A stretch of DNA of 64,000 nucleotides from Bacillus infantis (GTDB taxonomy: Bacteria > Bacillota > Bacilli > Bacillales > Cytobacillaceae). Location of the stretch: contig NZ_JAIVAP010000022.1 in NCBI RefSeq assembly GCF_020171945.1, positions 1 to 64,000 on the forward strand, written 5' to 3'. The position numbers were made by a program, and so were the translations under genes. Under the pieces are notes generated by a model, which saw only the letters and a program-made list of their open reading frames with translations, made no database searches and was not told where the DNA came from. Positions 28,019-37,624 of this stretch are shown in pieces (the first letter of the stretch is position 1; every line of letters begins with the position of its first letter).

Positions 28019-28140
28019 ATATGAATACTGCTTCATCCTCATCATAGCCGATAACTTTTTAACTCAAATAAACTAGTTTTTTTAGATCCAAGTTTGTTTA
28101 TTTAAGGAATACGATGTTTTAAAATCAACAAAAGGCTCTC

Positions 28141-28194
28141 GCAATCTTTTCGGAAGGGGTTCCGAAAACAATAGGAACTGATAACGGATATTAA
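28141..28194 (+). pseudogene. Transposase (integrase-core) remnant
   Basis: An 17-codon frame reads AIFSEGVPKTIGTDNGY then stop, resembling the G-x-P...D-N-G core of rve-type transposases. No flanking frame extends it. The match is short, so this is tentative. Confidence 0.35.
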
Positions 28195-28332
28195 ACCGTT
28201 TAGAATACCTTTAGTCGATTGGCCTTTCTAAGGGGCTAGCATAGGAACGCAAAGCTTATTTGTTGCTTTCAATGACAAGCCACACACTTTTAATTTTATT
28301 CTGTTGGGAAGCCAACTTTGAATACAAAACAA

Positions 28333-28368
28333 TCAAAGGCAGATTCATACGATCTGCCTTTTTATTAT
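28333..28368 (+). terminator. Intrinsic terminator downstream of rep
   Basis: AAAGGCAGAT-TCATACG-ATCTGCCTTTTTATT. It ends transcription before the centromere-like repeats. Confidence 0.85.
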
Positions 28369-28384
28369 TTCCCCTTATTTACGC

Positions 28385-28935
28385 ATCGATGTATATGTTA
28401 ATGCATATGTAAATGTTCACATGAATATTTTTGTTATTACTCATCTATCTTTTTTGTTGCCCTTCTAAACTAATATAAGTATATACGTTAACATTTATAT
28501 ATATGTTTATATAAATATTTATAAAAATATCATATTTTATTTCAAAACCAGAAGGTAATAAATCGATTAAACTAATGTTTTTTCATTGCCACTTCAAATA
28601 TATTTATATTTATATAAATGTTAATATTAATAGATCAGAAGGTATATTAGAAATTTAAGCTATGTTTTTTATGTTTACCTTTACATAAACACCTATGTAT
28701 ATATTAATGTAAATGTAAATAATTTTTGTTGATGTTCACAGGTTAGAAGGTTTGTACTACCGTGTTTTATCGTTACATTTTACAAGCCTATTAATAAATA
28801 TGTAAATATATATATAAACATTAATAGACTAGAAGGTATATACTACAGATTTAAGATATCTGTCTATTTTTATTTGCAATACATACCAATATATATGTTA
28901 ATATATATATAAATGTTTATAAAACGATTAGAGGT
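28385..28935. repeat. Centromere-like AT-rich repeat array upstream of parA
   Basis: About five imperfect units of 85-110 bp. Each holds an AGAAGG box (about 28459 inverted, 28548, 28638, 28744, 28828) and a stretch of alternating TATATA / TTAAYATT / AAATGT hexamer-like words such as TATATGTTAATATATATATA. Isolated copies of the AT-rich part recur elsewhere in the window. Located right before parA, the array is a likely partition site (parS/parC). Confidence 0.7.
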
Positions 28936-28943
28936 GGAATAAT

Positions 28944-29708
28944 ATGGCCAAGATAATAACAATTGGGCTTCAAAAGGGCGGGGTCGGAAAAACGACCACA
29001 GCTGGAACGCTTTGCTACTTGTTGGCAGAGGATGGCTATAAGGTCCTTGGGGTAGATATGGATTCACAGAGCAACCTTTCCAATCTACTCACGCAGCACG
29101 ACGATACTTATTTTGAAGGATGCACTGTACTGGAGGCAATCGAAGACGGAGAAGTAGAACCATACATATATAAAGTGACTGAAAATCTCCATGTGCTGCC
29201 TTCAGATGATTATCTGGCAACTTTAGCCAAGTACCTTTACACCGAATGGAAAGGAAGAAATCAATCGCTCGCTCTACGTGAGCTGTTGGATCAGGTACGA
29301 GATAAATATGATTATATTATCATTGATACGCCTCCATCGCTATCAGAACCAATGGTCAATGCCATCTGTGCCTCAGATTATGTTGTAGTATTGGCTGAAA
29401 GCTCCAAGTGGGCATTTAACGCAATCCCTCGATTTCTGGAAACGGTCGAATTTAGCCAGCAGAACATCAATCCAAACCTCAAGGTGGCCGGGATACTCCG
29501 CACCATGAATGATGTAAGGCGCGCAGACTCAAAAGCGTTTGTTGAGGTCATTGGAGAGGAATATCCAGAGTTATGCTTTGATGTAGTCATCAGAAGGAAA
29601 GCTTCCACAGGGAGGATCTCATTAGAAGGGCTTTTTGATAACAAAGAGCTTAATCAGGCATTGGATCAATATCAAGAATTTTATAAGGAGTTGTTGCAAC
29701 GTGTCTAG
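28944..29708 (+). CDS. parA: ParA-family partition ATPase
   Basis: A 254-residue Walker-type ATPase: deviant Walker A QKGGVGKTTT (residues 9-18), DMDSQSNLS motif, and IIIDTPPSLSEP. No long N-terminal DNA-binding extension, so it is the small (type Ib-like) or chromosomal-like form. ATG 28944 follows AGAGGTGGAATA. It drives plasmid segregation with the protein encoded by the overlapping next gene and the repeats upstream. Confidence 0.93.
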   Translation: MAKIITIGLQKGGVGKTTTAGTLCYLLAEDGYKVLGVDMDSQSNLSNLLTQHDDTYFEGCTVLEAIEDGEVEPYIYKVTENLHVLPSDDYLATLAKYLYTEWKGRNQSLALRELLDQVRDKYDYIIIDTPPSLSEPMVNAICASDYVVVLAESSKWAFNAIPRFLETVEFSQQNINPNLKVAGILRTMNDVRRADSKAFVEVIGEEYPELCFDVVIRRKASTGRISLEGLFDNKELNQALDQYQEFYKELLQRV

Positions 29709-30075
29709 AGCAGATGATATAAAAAGTAAGATTCAAAATACTAAAAGGAGAGACCCACGTGGAAGTCTTATGGGTCCTGCTCCAATTGAGGAAGAGAATA
29801 AAAATGTTGATGTTAATGATAATATTAACGTTAACAATAATGTACATGTAAATAATAATGAAGATGGAAGCTTGCTGAGTGAGCTAGTATCCGGGAAAAA
29901 GACAAAGAAGAAATCTGACACATTAATCAATTCCGGAATCTATTTTGAGCCTGATGTTTATGAAGTTCTCCAGTCACTCGCCAAAAAGGGTGGACGCGGG
30001 GCAAAGTCCAGGATCGTAAATGAATCATTGCGGAAAGAGTTTATTGCTGCTAATCTACTTCAAAAAAAAAGATAA
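29701..30075 (+). CDS. ParB-like centromere-binding protein (ribbon-helix-helix type)
   Basis: A 124-residue protein. The start is GTG 29701, inside the last codons of parA, with AAGGAG upstream, so translation is coupled. The C-terminal 55 residues look like a ribbon-helix-helix domain (SGIYFEPDVYEVLQSLAK then SRIVNESLRKEF). The N-terminus is basic. Between them lies an Asn/Val/Asp tract (DVNDNINVNNNVHVNNN) whose DNA (29815-29860) is made of the same TTAAYGTTAAY/ATGTAAAT words as the centromere-like repeats. Probably binds the repeats and recruits ParA. Confidence 0.75.
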   Translation: MSRADDIKSKIQNTKRRDPRGSLMGPAPIEEENKNVDVNDNINVNNNVHVNNNEDGSLLSELVSGKKTKKKSDTLINSGIYFEPDVYEVLQSLAKKGGRGAKSRIVNESLRKEFIAANLLQKKR

Positions 30076-30285
30076 ACACACATTGGCATAACACCAAATA
30101 CTTTTAATGGAATGTAATAATTCCAAATGAAGTGATTCTGCTTAAATTACCAAACTCTTTTTGGCTCAAAACATCCTTAACGAGAGCTATGTACCTGCAT
30201 TCTTAATCTTGCATGTATTGTATAGCCTTTCATAGGAAATCTCACAAAGAATTTAGCTTTAAAAGACATATAAATACTGAGTTCT

Positions 30286-30375
30286 CTTTTTGTGATATAT
30301 ATACTTACATTAACATTAATGTATACATTAATATATATAAAGGGCTGCACCAGAATGGTGAAGCCTTTTATATGC
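30286..30375 (+). repeat. Dispersed centromere-like repeat plus terminator hairpin
   Basis: TATATACTTACATTAACATT and ACATTAATATATATAAA are followed by the hairpin GGCT-GCACCA-GAA-TGGTG-AGCC and TTTTATATGCTCCAG. The same pair of elements is found at about 45725-45785 and 50120-50215. The hairpin may end the par transcript. Confidence 0.7.
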
Positions 30376-30658
30376 TCCAGCAATTTTAAATTTTCTTTCT
30401 ACAAATATAAAATACCAGCGAAAAGCTACTAATTGAAAAAGGGGACTAAAGGTTCCAAAATGGAAAAATCATAATTAATCAGGTATTTGTTTCCTGCCAA
30501 AGGCTTTCAAAAAATCTGACTGACTGGGACTTATTTGCATTGAGCATTATTTTAGAGATTGGGATCTATTCATCATTAAGAAATAAAAATAATATTTTAC
30601 ACCCTACCATCCACCTCAAAAATGTTGCTGCCCTGATTCTTGGTAACTTGAATTATCA

Positions 30659-30706
30659 AACGTTAATATTAATATAAATATTCACATTAACATTAATATG
30701 AGTATT
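30659..30706. repeat. Dispersed centromere-like repeat
   Basis: AACGTTAATATTAATATAAA and ACATTAACATTAATATGAG words. A related copy occurs at 46055-46100, at the same distance from its partner hairpin. The interval 30376-30864 otherwise contains no gene. Confidence 0.65.
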
Positions 30707-30864
30707 GGGGTAGTACCAGCGAAGCTGGTACCAACCGCAATAAGGAATTATCAATTTAATATCCTAAATTACCTATCCCAATAACTTGTTTTGTGGCTAA
30801 TTGCATAGGGCAACCCTATTGGTGAAAATTCCTTGTTAAGATAGGTGCTATAGGAGGATTATGC

Positions 30865-31032
30865 TTGAAAAAGAAACCAATTTTGGGTAAGGTGCTTTTA
30901 TTTGCAAACTTTATCCTTGCAGCATATGGTGGAGATAATAATGATGACAGAGCTTTGCATAAGATCAACCAAGCTGCTTGGGGCATGAACAAGACGATAT
31001 CCAGTTTCACTCTGTATGCCATAAAAATATGA
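30865..31032 (+). CDS. Small 55-residue protein, function unknown
   Basis: TTG 30865 lies eight bases behind TAGGAGGATT. The product starts with lysines and a hydrophobic stretch (KKKPILGKVLLFANFILAAY) and continues with NNDDRALHKINQAAWGMNKT. A weak signal peptide or a single membrane helix is possible. Followed at once by a terminator, which supports a real transcription unit. Confidence 0.6.
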   Translation: MKKKPILGKVLLFANFILAAYGGDNNDDRALHKINQAAWGMNKTISSFTLYAIKI

Positions 31033-31082
31033 GCCGGGATACATAAGTTTCCAAAATTAACTTGTGTACCTCGGCTCTTTGA
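31029..31082 (+). terminator. Intrinsic terminator
   Basis: GAGCCGGGATACATAAG / CTTGTGTACCTCGGCTC with a 13-nt loop, followed by TTTG. It overlaps the stop of the 55-residue gene. Confidence 0.7.
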
Positions 31083-31613
31083 TTCATCTATCATAGGTGT
31101 ATGACATAAATTGAGGACGAATATACCATTACAGATGGTTACATTTATTGTAACACCTTACTCACTTAAATATCTTAGAGATAAATTCAAAATAAATATT
31201 AGAACCGATTATGAAGGCCCAAAGAGCCAAACTGATACATAGCAATAAGAACTTTATAATTTTCTTCATGAGTTTAATATGTCTGTTCTCACCAAAAACT
31301 ATTCGGGTGAAAGGGCTTTGGACAAATAGAAAGTGAGGACTGTTCTGAATATAAAAAAACAGGTACTGACCAGGTGCCTGTCCCTTAGGGTTCATCCGAC
31401 TAATCTAACATATATAAAAGGAGCCATTTACTACTGCTGCATCTGGTCCCTAATCTCGATAGTTTTACTCATCTCAAGGAGCCTATTGGTCTTAGGAAAC
31501 TGCTAGATGTCCGTAAAGTTGCTGATCTAGTGCAAGTCCTTCTTTTTTCATGCGGCTGGAAATACTGAGGTATCAGCAATGCGTTTTCCAAAAAAAAGCC
31601 ATTAAGGCATGGA
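31083..31613. other. Intergenic stretch, no convincing gene
   Basis: A 77-residue minus frame (31162-31395) has a hydrophobic C-terminal half but no ribosome site. The segment GGGACAGGCACCTGGTCAGT (minus strand, about 31385) resembles a short dispersed intergenic sequence seen in Bacillus genomes. Nothing else recognised. Confidence 0.4.
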
Positions 31614-32471
31614 TCAAGATTGAACGATATTAAAGTTTAATTGGGCTAAAGCAGCTTGTAATGTTCCAAATGTAGGAATTTTTGAAAAGTCGATTCCCAA
31701 TTGTATAGTCGTTTGGGCTACTTCAGGTCTAATACCGGTAACAATGCTCTTTACTCCTATAAGTTCTAATGCAGAGACCACAATGAATATTTGATTAGCA
31801 ACCATCGTGTCGACTATATGTACTCCAGAAAGGTCCATAACTAAATATTGAACTTGCCTTTCATGACATTGAAGAAGAGTTGACTCAAGAATGTGTTTCG
31901 CCCTCTGAGTGTCAATCGTTCCAATAATAGGCAATATACTAATTTTGTTTGTCAAAGTGATAATTGGAGAGCTCAGTTCTGTTACAAGCTCCTGTTGAGC
32001 GGTAAGATTTCTGATATATTCTTTCGTATATATCTTTACAAATTCTTCGATTACAGTATCAAAAACAAAATGAAATTCGTTAGTCCAGTTAAGAATATCT
32101 TCTTTAGCGATATTTAAGTCTGACCGAACGAAAAACTCATATAGCTTGCTCCAAAATATCTTTCTGAATAACTTAAATTGCTCAATAACATCTGTGAGCA
32201 TGGTATTTTCTTCTACTCTGTCTTTTGAGACTTCATTTGCCCACTCATTAATAGGATCTAATTTCAAATTCATATCATTCAGTAGAAATGTTTTTGCAAC
32301 GGTATGAATTAGTTTATTATTTTGAACTCTTAACTTATCTTCAACAAACTTCGGCATGTTAGAAGAATATACATTCTGATGAGATGTCTTTTTGGTACTT
32401 ATCCATGTATCCGTTAATTGGCTTGCGTTCTCAATAATAAATTCGTACAACTGTTTATTTAAATTGCTCAT
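31614..32471 (-). CDS. RsbR-type stressosome protein (STAS domain)
   Basis: A 285-residue RsbT co-antagonist. An N-terminal globin-like RsbR sensor domain (about residues 1-150) joins a C-terminal STAS domain. The two threonines phosphorylated by RsbT in RsbR proteins appear conserved in HIVDTMVANQI and EVAQTTIQLGI. RsbR paralogues form the stressosome with RsbS and release RsbT to start the sigma-B cascade. No rsbS or rsbT is nearby, so a plasmid copy would act by mixing into host stressosomes. A second one lies at 36105. Confidence 0.88.
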   Translation of the reverse strand: MSNLNKQLYEFIIENASQLTDTWISTKKTSHQNVYSSNMPKFVEDKLRVQNNKLIHTVAKTFLLNDMNLKLDPINEWANEVSKDRVEENTMLTDVIEQFKLFRKIFWSKLYEFFVRSDLNIAKEDILNWTNEFHFVFDTVIEEFVKIYTKEYIRNLTAQQELVTELSSPIITLTNKISILPIIGTIDTQRAKHILESTLLQCHERQVQYLVMDLSGVHIVDTMVANQIFIVVSALELIGVKSIVTGIRPEVAQTTIQLGIDFSKIPTFGTLQAALAQLNFNIVQS

Positions 32472-32543
32472 AATGGAAAACGCTCCTTTTAAAGTATCCC
32501 ATTTAGGTGCTGTTTGAATATCAAGGACGTTGTAAGAATCTTA

Positions 32544-33389
32544 CTAGATCCAGTTATCTTTAAAATCCTCAATGTATCTCCTCATACTTATCGGCTTTTT
32601 TCCTGTAACTTTTTCGAAATCATCCTTGATCCCTTTTGCCAGCCCTAGCTTCGTTGGCATATGAACACCCACGACAACATTTACAAAATCTCTATCCTCA
32701 GATGTGTTGCTCATATACTCCTTAAATTCTTTGATTGAAGGGTTTGTGTATATAATCTTTTCTCCAAGAACTTCCGTCATCATTTCTGCAACCTCAAAAA
32801 AGTCAAGGGCTTCATTTCCAGTGATGACATAGATTTTATCTTTATGTTTTTCATTATCAATTAACGATATAGCAGAAACTTCAGCAAGATCTCTAGTGTC
32901 GACAAAGCTGGTTTTTCCTTTACCTGCCGGAACAAAGATTCGTTGTCTTTCCTTAATTTCCTTACACAAAAAGTCATTTAAATTCTGCATAAAGTATCCA
33001 GCTCGTACGAATGTGTACGGTATCCTGTAACTTTTTATCAGCTTTTCCATTTTAAAATGATGGATAAATGGCATGAATTGTACGTCTTTTAAGGAGAGAT
33101 AGGTAATATGTTTAATCCCTTTTTCCTTTGCCTTTTTTAGGAAGGTATCGAATCGAAGATTTTCGCCAGGTGGATACATTAAAAATATGCGATTAATATT
33201 TTCTAAGGCCCCATCGAATGTACTTGTGTCTGAGAAATCAATAGTCACGTAATCAAAAGCACTGCCAAAATTAGCTTTAGCTTTTTCTACATTTCGAACA
33301 CCACATATCAATGGAATACTTTTATCCAGTAAATTGTTAGCAACCTGTAATCCGACTTTACCGGTAAAACCTGTCACTAAAATCTTCAT
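32544..33389 (-). CDS. NmrA-like NAD(P)-binding oxidoreductase
   Basis: A 281-residue short-chain dehydrogenase of the NmrA/SDR-a5 type: N-terminal Rossmann motif VTGFTGKVGLQVA, a middle YLSLKD segment and the FVRAGYFMQNL motif of this subfamily. Such proteins are NAD(P)H sensors or quinone-type reductases. It overlaps the end of the MarR-like gene by four bases, as in MarR-SDR operons that answer to electrophiles. Confidence 0.82.
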   Translation of the reverse strand: MKILVTGFTGKVGLQVANNLLDKSIPLICGVRNVEKAKANFGSAFDYVTIDFSDTSTFDGALENINRIFLMYPPGENLRFDTFLKKAKEKGIKHITYLSLKDVQFMPFIHHFKMEKLIKSYRIPYTFVRAGYFMQNLNDFLCKEIKERQRIFVPAGKGKTSFVDTRDLAEVSAISLIDNEKHKDKIYVITGNEALDFFEVAEMMTEVLGEKIIYTNPSIKEFKEYMSNTSEDRDFVNVVVGVHMPTKLGLAKGIKDDFEKVTGKKPISMRRYIEDFKDNWI

Positions 33390-33826
33390 TTCAGTCCTCC
33401 CTTACTGTTGTATCCTTCAATTATGTCTGAAATTTTATTTAAGGTAGAAATCGTGCTTAAAAGCTCGTCCTCTGAAAAACCTTTTAAAATGTATTGAGAC
33501 AACTCAACATGTTCTTTTTTCTTATCTTTTACAAGGTTTTTTCCCTTTTCAGATAAAGCTATCGTAACGACTCTGCGATCTTCCTTGCTACAATGCCTTT
33601 CAATCAAACCGTAGTTTTCGAGCTTATCAGCAATCTCGGTTGCAGCACCTATGTCACATCAAAATGATCTAAAATTCACTTGTTCTAATCTCACCCTTTT
33701 GTAAACCATAAAAAGAAATATCTTTAAGCCATGATTAATTTTCGCATTATCTTTAGGCTTCATAATTGCAATACTCATTTCACTAGCTCGTTTTAATGAT
33801 GTTAATAAATCTTCATATATCTTCAT
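33386..33826 (-). pseudogene. MarR-family regulator with an in-frame stop
   Basis: The frame from ATG 33826 to the stop at 33386 has normal MarR length (147 codons) but contains TGA at 33659-33661 (codon 56). Downstream of it, GAATEIADKLENYGLIERHC and SKEDRRVVTIALSEKGK are typical of the MarR wing and recognition region. The N-terminal part before the stop is weakly MarR-like. The gene is probably inactive, so the SDR gene next to it may be constitutive. Confidence 0.75.
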
Positions 33827-33839
33827 TGCTATAGTCCTT

Positions 33840-34464
33840 TTTCATGGAGTTACCTTACCATCTAAGATAACATAATGATAAGTAAAAATTCACCTAATAT
33901 CTTAACTCAAATGATTGAACCCAGAAATCCTTCCTAAAGAGCACTTTGAACAACTTCTATTGCATCATCCTTGATTAGCATTGGTGTTGCTTTTCTCCGC
34001 AGTTCTGGATGTTTTGGGGGTTGCACCATCAATCGTCACATTGGGAACAATTAATACATATTTCCGATATAAATTTCGGTATCATCTACCAAAGTCAGGT
34101 AAAGTTAGCGATTGCCTCATTTCCTAAATAAGTATGCCTCCCCCATTCTACATGAAGTGGGGGTTCAATAAAATTGTTAGTGCCCCTCCGCAAACAAGTT
34201 TTTAATACTTCTTTCTCTTCTCTACCTCAAAGGTCTGGAATGGTTAAATTACATGATACCTCTAGATATTGAATTTTTATCAGTTCTCTGTCGTTGTAGC
34301 AATATAAGTTGTCCACTTTTCTTCTTCTCCAAATTTACACGGTTATCACCAAATTAATTTAGTTTATTTCGTAAATGCTGCTGAGATGAGCAAAAAAAGA
34401 GACATGCAGTACCTTCAATGTTCATTAAAGCCTAGCAATCGAAAGATAAATGGGAAAAGTACTG
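33840..34464. other. Intergenic stretch, no gene
   Basis: Only short interrupted frames. A hairpin, CCCCCA-TTCTACATGAAG-TGGGGG (about 34140-34164), is the only clear structure; it has no following T run. Confidence 0.45.
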
Positions 34465-34946
34465 CTAGTTAGTTGAAATCCTCGCCTGTTTTCTAACAAA
34501 AGCAATGAATACTCGGGAAAAAAGAAAAGCTAGGGTTTCAGAAATAAATGTGTGATACCACTTCCAACCGTTCTTAAATGTAATTAGTTTGGTTTTGCTT
34601 TCAAGAATCACCTCAATAGCTGTCATGGGAATGGTAAATATAAAAGATATCAACAGAATAGCTTTGGGATTTTTTGAAGGGTCATTTGGTTAAAAAGTAC
34701 GCACATTATGGGAAATAAAAGATAATCAAATAAGATATTGATTCTAAAATACTGAGGCATGAATCTTACTGGATATTTTATCAGATTCTTGTTTGTCATA
34801 ATGGCATCAATAAAGCTCGCTAAAGACCCCTTCAATAGGAATATAATGACCCAATCCCGCAAAGAATCTTTTCTTATTACCTTTACCACGAGGGCAGATC
34901 CGAGTAAAGCAAGCACTCTTAGGGTGAATTTCTCCATTTCCCTCAT
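34465..34946 (-). pseudogene. CBO0543-like membrane protein, frameshifted
   Basis: Two frames (34946-34650 and 34653-34465) together encode one polytopic protein: LRVLALLGSALVVKV, LRDWVIIFLLKGSLASFIDA, YLLFPIMCVLFNQM, then FIFTIPMTAIEVILESKTKL. They join if one A is added to the A6 run in TTCAAAAAATCC (about 34668). The gene at 46257-46746 is a paralogue and is also frameshifted, at a different place. Members are small membrane proteins of unknown function in Bacilli. Confidence 0.7.
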
Positions 34947-35138
34947 TCCTTTCTTCTATAGTTGGCATAAAGCATGACAGGAGTCCAAACTTCACAGTGG
35001 GTACCTTGAACCACTATTTTTCTATACTGGGCACTTTCAACCTAAAGAAGGTTCTTCTCTTTTATTCATCAAAGAAACCGACATAGATTTTCCAGAAGTG
35101 AGAAATCAATAAGGCGATATCTGTTGAGGTTGAATTTA

Positions 35139-35309
35139 TCAGAGCTCATTGTGTTGAGATTCTTTTTTATTCTGACGGTAGATAAAATTGATTTTCTTTT
35201 TGGTATCAATTCCTTGAGAAATTAGAACAGCAGAGTAGACAGTGGTCAAAACCAATCCAAAATTCGCAATCCAAAACAAGGTGGTGAGTTTCATTCTTTT
35301 TCCTAACAT
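35139..35309 (-). CDS. Small 56-residue membrane protein, paralogue of 49662-49817
   Basis: ATG 35309 follows GAGAGGAAGATTGT. The product has one membrane segment (LFWIANFGLVLTTVYSAVLI) and a basic tail (TKKKINFIYRQNKKE). It aligns along its length with the 51-residue protein at 49662 (LTTVYSAVLISQ against LTTIYTAILASQ), which supports both as real genes. It lies upstream of the frameshifted CBO0543-like gene on the same strand. Function unknown. Confidence 0.65.
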   Translation of the reverse strand: MLGKRMKLTTLFWIANFGLVLTTVYSAVLISQGIDTKKKINFIYRQNKKESQHNEL

Positions 35310-35678
35310 ACAATCTTCCTCTCTCTGTGATTTCTAGAACGGCATATCTTAAGTCATCTTCTTCTTCTGAAATAATCTAAGCAGAATGTGTATAATTCCG
35401 CTCTGGTCTTCAGCAGGAAATCCATAAACTTTCAAGGATCTCTGCCCCGATTATATAATCTACAAAGAATATTATTACCCAAAGGAGACAAAATAATTTT
35501 GAAACCTCACCCATTTAAGTGGGTGCTGATCCATTCTTTGGCGTATATAAGGCAGGCTTATCAAAGGATTACTTGTCGGAATAAAGAAAACTTTATTCCC
35601 TTAATACTTGTTGTAAAGTTTGCGGTCAATGGGCAAAAGGGTTGTTACAAATCATTTAACTATTAGGAGGCGACAAAT
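35310..35678. other. Decayed intergenic stretch
   Basis: No credible gene; a 92-residue plus frame (35388-35666) has no ribosome site and an uneven composition. Confidence 0.4.
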
Positions 35679-35876
35679 ATGGCAGAATGGAAAAAGAAAC
35701 TCCTGGCTAGCGGTTTGGCGGGCGGGCTCATTTTAAGCGGATTAACTGCCTGCGGCGATGGAGTTGACCAGGATAACGGACCCAGCGATGGAGAGCAGCA
35801 AGATGAAATGGATGATGAAAATCAGGAAGATATAGACATGGAAGAGGAGGAAAATGAAGAGAATGAAGAAGAATAA
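35679..35876 (+). CDS. Small acidic lipoprotein
   Basis: A 65-residue protein with strong ribosome site TTAGGAGGCGAC. A signal peptide ends in the lipobox LTAC (Cys about residue 26). The rest is an Asp/Glu-rich tail (DMEEEENEENEEE). Likely anchored outside the membrane; the tail may bind cations. Bounded downstream by a terminator, so monocistronic. Confidence 0.75.
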   Translation: MAEWKKKLLASGLAGGLILSGLTACGDGVDQDNGPSDGEQQDEMDDENQEDIDMEEEENEENEEE

Positions 35877-35958
35877 GCTGTCTGATATCGATCTGTGGAC
35901 CGATATTGTGTAATGATAATGCCCTGGGCTAGAATCACCTTTTGGAATGCTAGTCATT

Positions 35959-36008
35959 CAACAGCATTAACTAGGTTTATTCCGGCCTGGTTAGTGCTTT
36001 TTTTGTTG
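35959..36008 (+). terminator. Intrinsic terminator
   Basis: AGCATTAACTAGG / CCTGGTTAGTGCT around TTTATTCCGG, followed by TTTTTT. Confidence 0.85.
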
Positions 36009-36104
36009 CAGGTGTTTTCTAGAGGGTGGAGGGTTCATTTTTTTGATGAAAAGAAAAGAGAAAAGAGAAGTCATACTTTTAAGAACAGATGTGGAGTGAA
36101 CAAG

Positions 36105-36890
36105 ATGAAGCATTACATTAATAACTTGCTAGATCGCAACCACAGCGAACTGTTTGAGCTATGGAAAAAGGAAGTGTCCAAGGGACCACCAAAGAGGCAG
36201 TTCCAAGAGGAGAGCCGATTGCTTAAAGAGCTTTATGAGTTTATTTTTAACAGCCTCAAAAATATAGATACAGATGAAATCCATGACCTTAATTTTTTAT
36301 ATCAGAACCTATTAGACTATCGAGGGTCATTTGAGTTTGTGACATATGGCTTTCAGTCCTTCCGAAGAGTGGCCTTACAAATAATGGTGGAGGAAGATTT
36401 GCCTGGTAGGCAGATTGTTTCCATCTACAACCAAATTGACCGATGGTTCGATCCAATCCTTATTCAACTATTAAGTGATTGCTCTCACAGCTGGGAAGAG
36501 ACTTTTAACTCTCAAGAAGAAACAATGAGGGAATTATCTGCACCGTTTATCCCCCTGCTAGAACATATCGCCGTTATGCCTTTGGTTGGAGAAATGACAG
36601 AACAACGATCTGCAAGTTTTATGGAAAACTTATTGGAAGGAATCACAAAAAATCAAACTGATCTCATCTTTTTTGATATATCAGCTGTTCCGATTGTAGA
36701 TACTTACTCTGCACAGGTTATCATAGACGTCACAAAGGCTGCTGGTTTGCTTGGCGCAGACTGTATGATTGTAGGGGTTCGTCCGGAAATTGCCCAGACT
36801 ATGATCGGTCTAGGTATCAATCTGTCAACCATACGTACGTTCAGTTCCCTGCACAATGGTCTCATATATGCATTAAGGGGGAAAGGATGA
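36105..36890 (+). CDS. RsbR-type stressosome protein (second copy)
   Basis: A 261-residue protein starting at ATG 36105 (GTGGAGTGAACAAG upstream); the longer frame from 35895 runs through a terminator and is not credible. N-terminal RsbR sensor domain, C-terminal STAS domain. The phospho-threonine positions are kept (IVDTYSAQVI and EIAQTMIGLGI). It differs clearly from the copy at 31614, so the two may sense different signals. No RsbS/RsbT partners are seen in the window. Confidence 0.85.
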   Translation: MKHYINNLLDRNHSELFELWKKEVSKGPPKRQFQEESRLLKELYEFIFNSLKNIDTDEIHDLNFLYQNLLDYRGSFEFVTYGFQSFRRVALQIMVEEDLPGRQIVSIYNQIDRWFDPILIQLLSDCSHSWEETFNSQEETMRELSAPFIPLLEHIAVMPLVGEMTEQRSASFMENLLEGITKNQTDLIFFDISAVPIVDTYSAQVIIDVTKAAGLLGADCMIVGVRPEIAQTMIGLGINLSTIRTFSSLHNGLIYALRGKG

Positions 36891-37069
36891 TTTAGGGATA
36901 TAGCCACTGGCCAAGGAACTTGGTCTCAAAAGCCAGGAAAACAACAGCTAGCGACAGTTGCTTCATTTAAGGACAGGCTTTCTTAAGGTCTTGAGCGACT
37001 TCCCTAAATATAACCCGTCCTTTAAAAAAAGACAAAAGAGTTAACATCAACCTTTTTAAAAATTCTCCT

Positions 37070-37624
37070 TTAGCCGTTTTGAGGCAACCCTGGGGGATAA
37101 TAATAAGGAGGTACTTTGATCCAGCTTCTTTCTCTCATTAACGTCTTTAATTCGTCACCAAAAACAATCTTTTCATTCATAAATTGTCCAAACATCAATC
37201 CTACATCATGGCGTATCGATTGACTTAATGAAGTAGCACAATGCATGACAGCCGAGACCGTTTTAATGGATAGTCCATTCATTATTTCATCATCCGTCAG
37301 TTTAGTACCTAAAGGAATGGAGTTTGGCTCTGAGTTGGGTTTTGCTTCCGACACTGGGGGGGAGTGAATCCCCTCCTTCAGCATGAAGTTTTTTAACCGA
37401 TCAGATTGGGATTTACACTGGGTCAGGCTCTCTTCTAGGATTCTGATCACATCATCATCCGTTGTGGTATTTAATCCAACTTGCAGATATACAGTTGACT
37501 CATCCATGATGGCAAGGTACAGCCAGCAGGCCATGACTTCCCCTACGTGTAAAGGAGATTTATCCTCAAAATCCACTTCAAGCTTTAAAGCATTTATCAA
37601 CCCTGAAAATACATTTATAGTCAC
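37070..37624 (-). CDS. DUF3231-family protein, single domain
   Basis: A 184-residue protein. I place the start at GTG 37624 behind AGGAGGGATATC. Helix-rich, ferritin-like pattern (HVGEVMACWLYLAIMDESTV; AVMHCATSLSQSIRHDVGLM) typical of one DUF3231 repeat. The family is common in Bacillus spores and plasmids; function unknown. A divergent two-repeat homologue lies at 37846. Confidence 0.7.
   Translation of the reverse strand: MTINVFSGLINALKLEVDFEDKSPLHVGEVMACWLYLAIMDESTVYLQVGLNTTTDDDVIRILEESLTQCKSQSDRLKNFMLKEGIHSPPVSEAKPNSEPNSIPLGTKLTDDEIMNGLSIKTVSAVMHCATSLSQSIRHDVGLMFGQFMNEKIVFGDELKTLMRERSWIKVPPYYYPPGLPQNG

Noticed and set aside
31162-31395. 77-residue minus-strand ORF
   Set aside because: No ribosome site and only the hydrophobic C-terminal third looks protein-like.
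34140-34164. Hairpin CCCCCA/TGGGGG as an IS200/IS605 end
   Set aside because: No Y1 transposase or TnpB gene or remnant nearby; a single hairpin is not sufficient.
35895-36104. Upstream extension of the second RsbR-like gene
   Set aside because: It crosses an intrinsic terminator (35959-36008); homology starts at ATG 36105.
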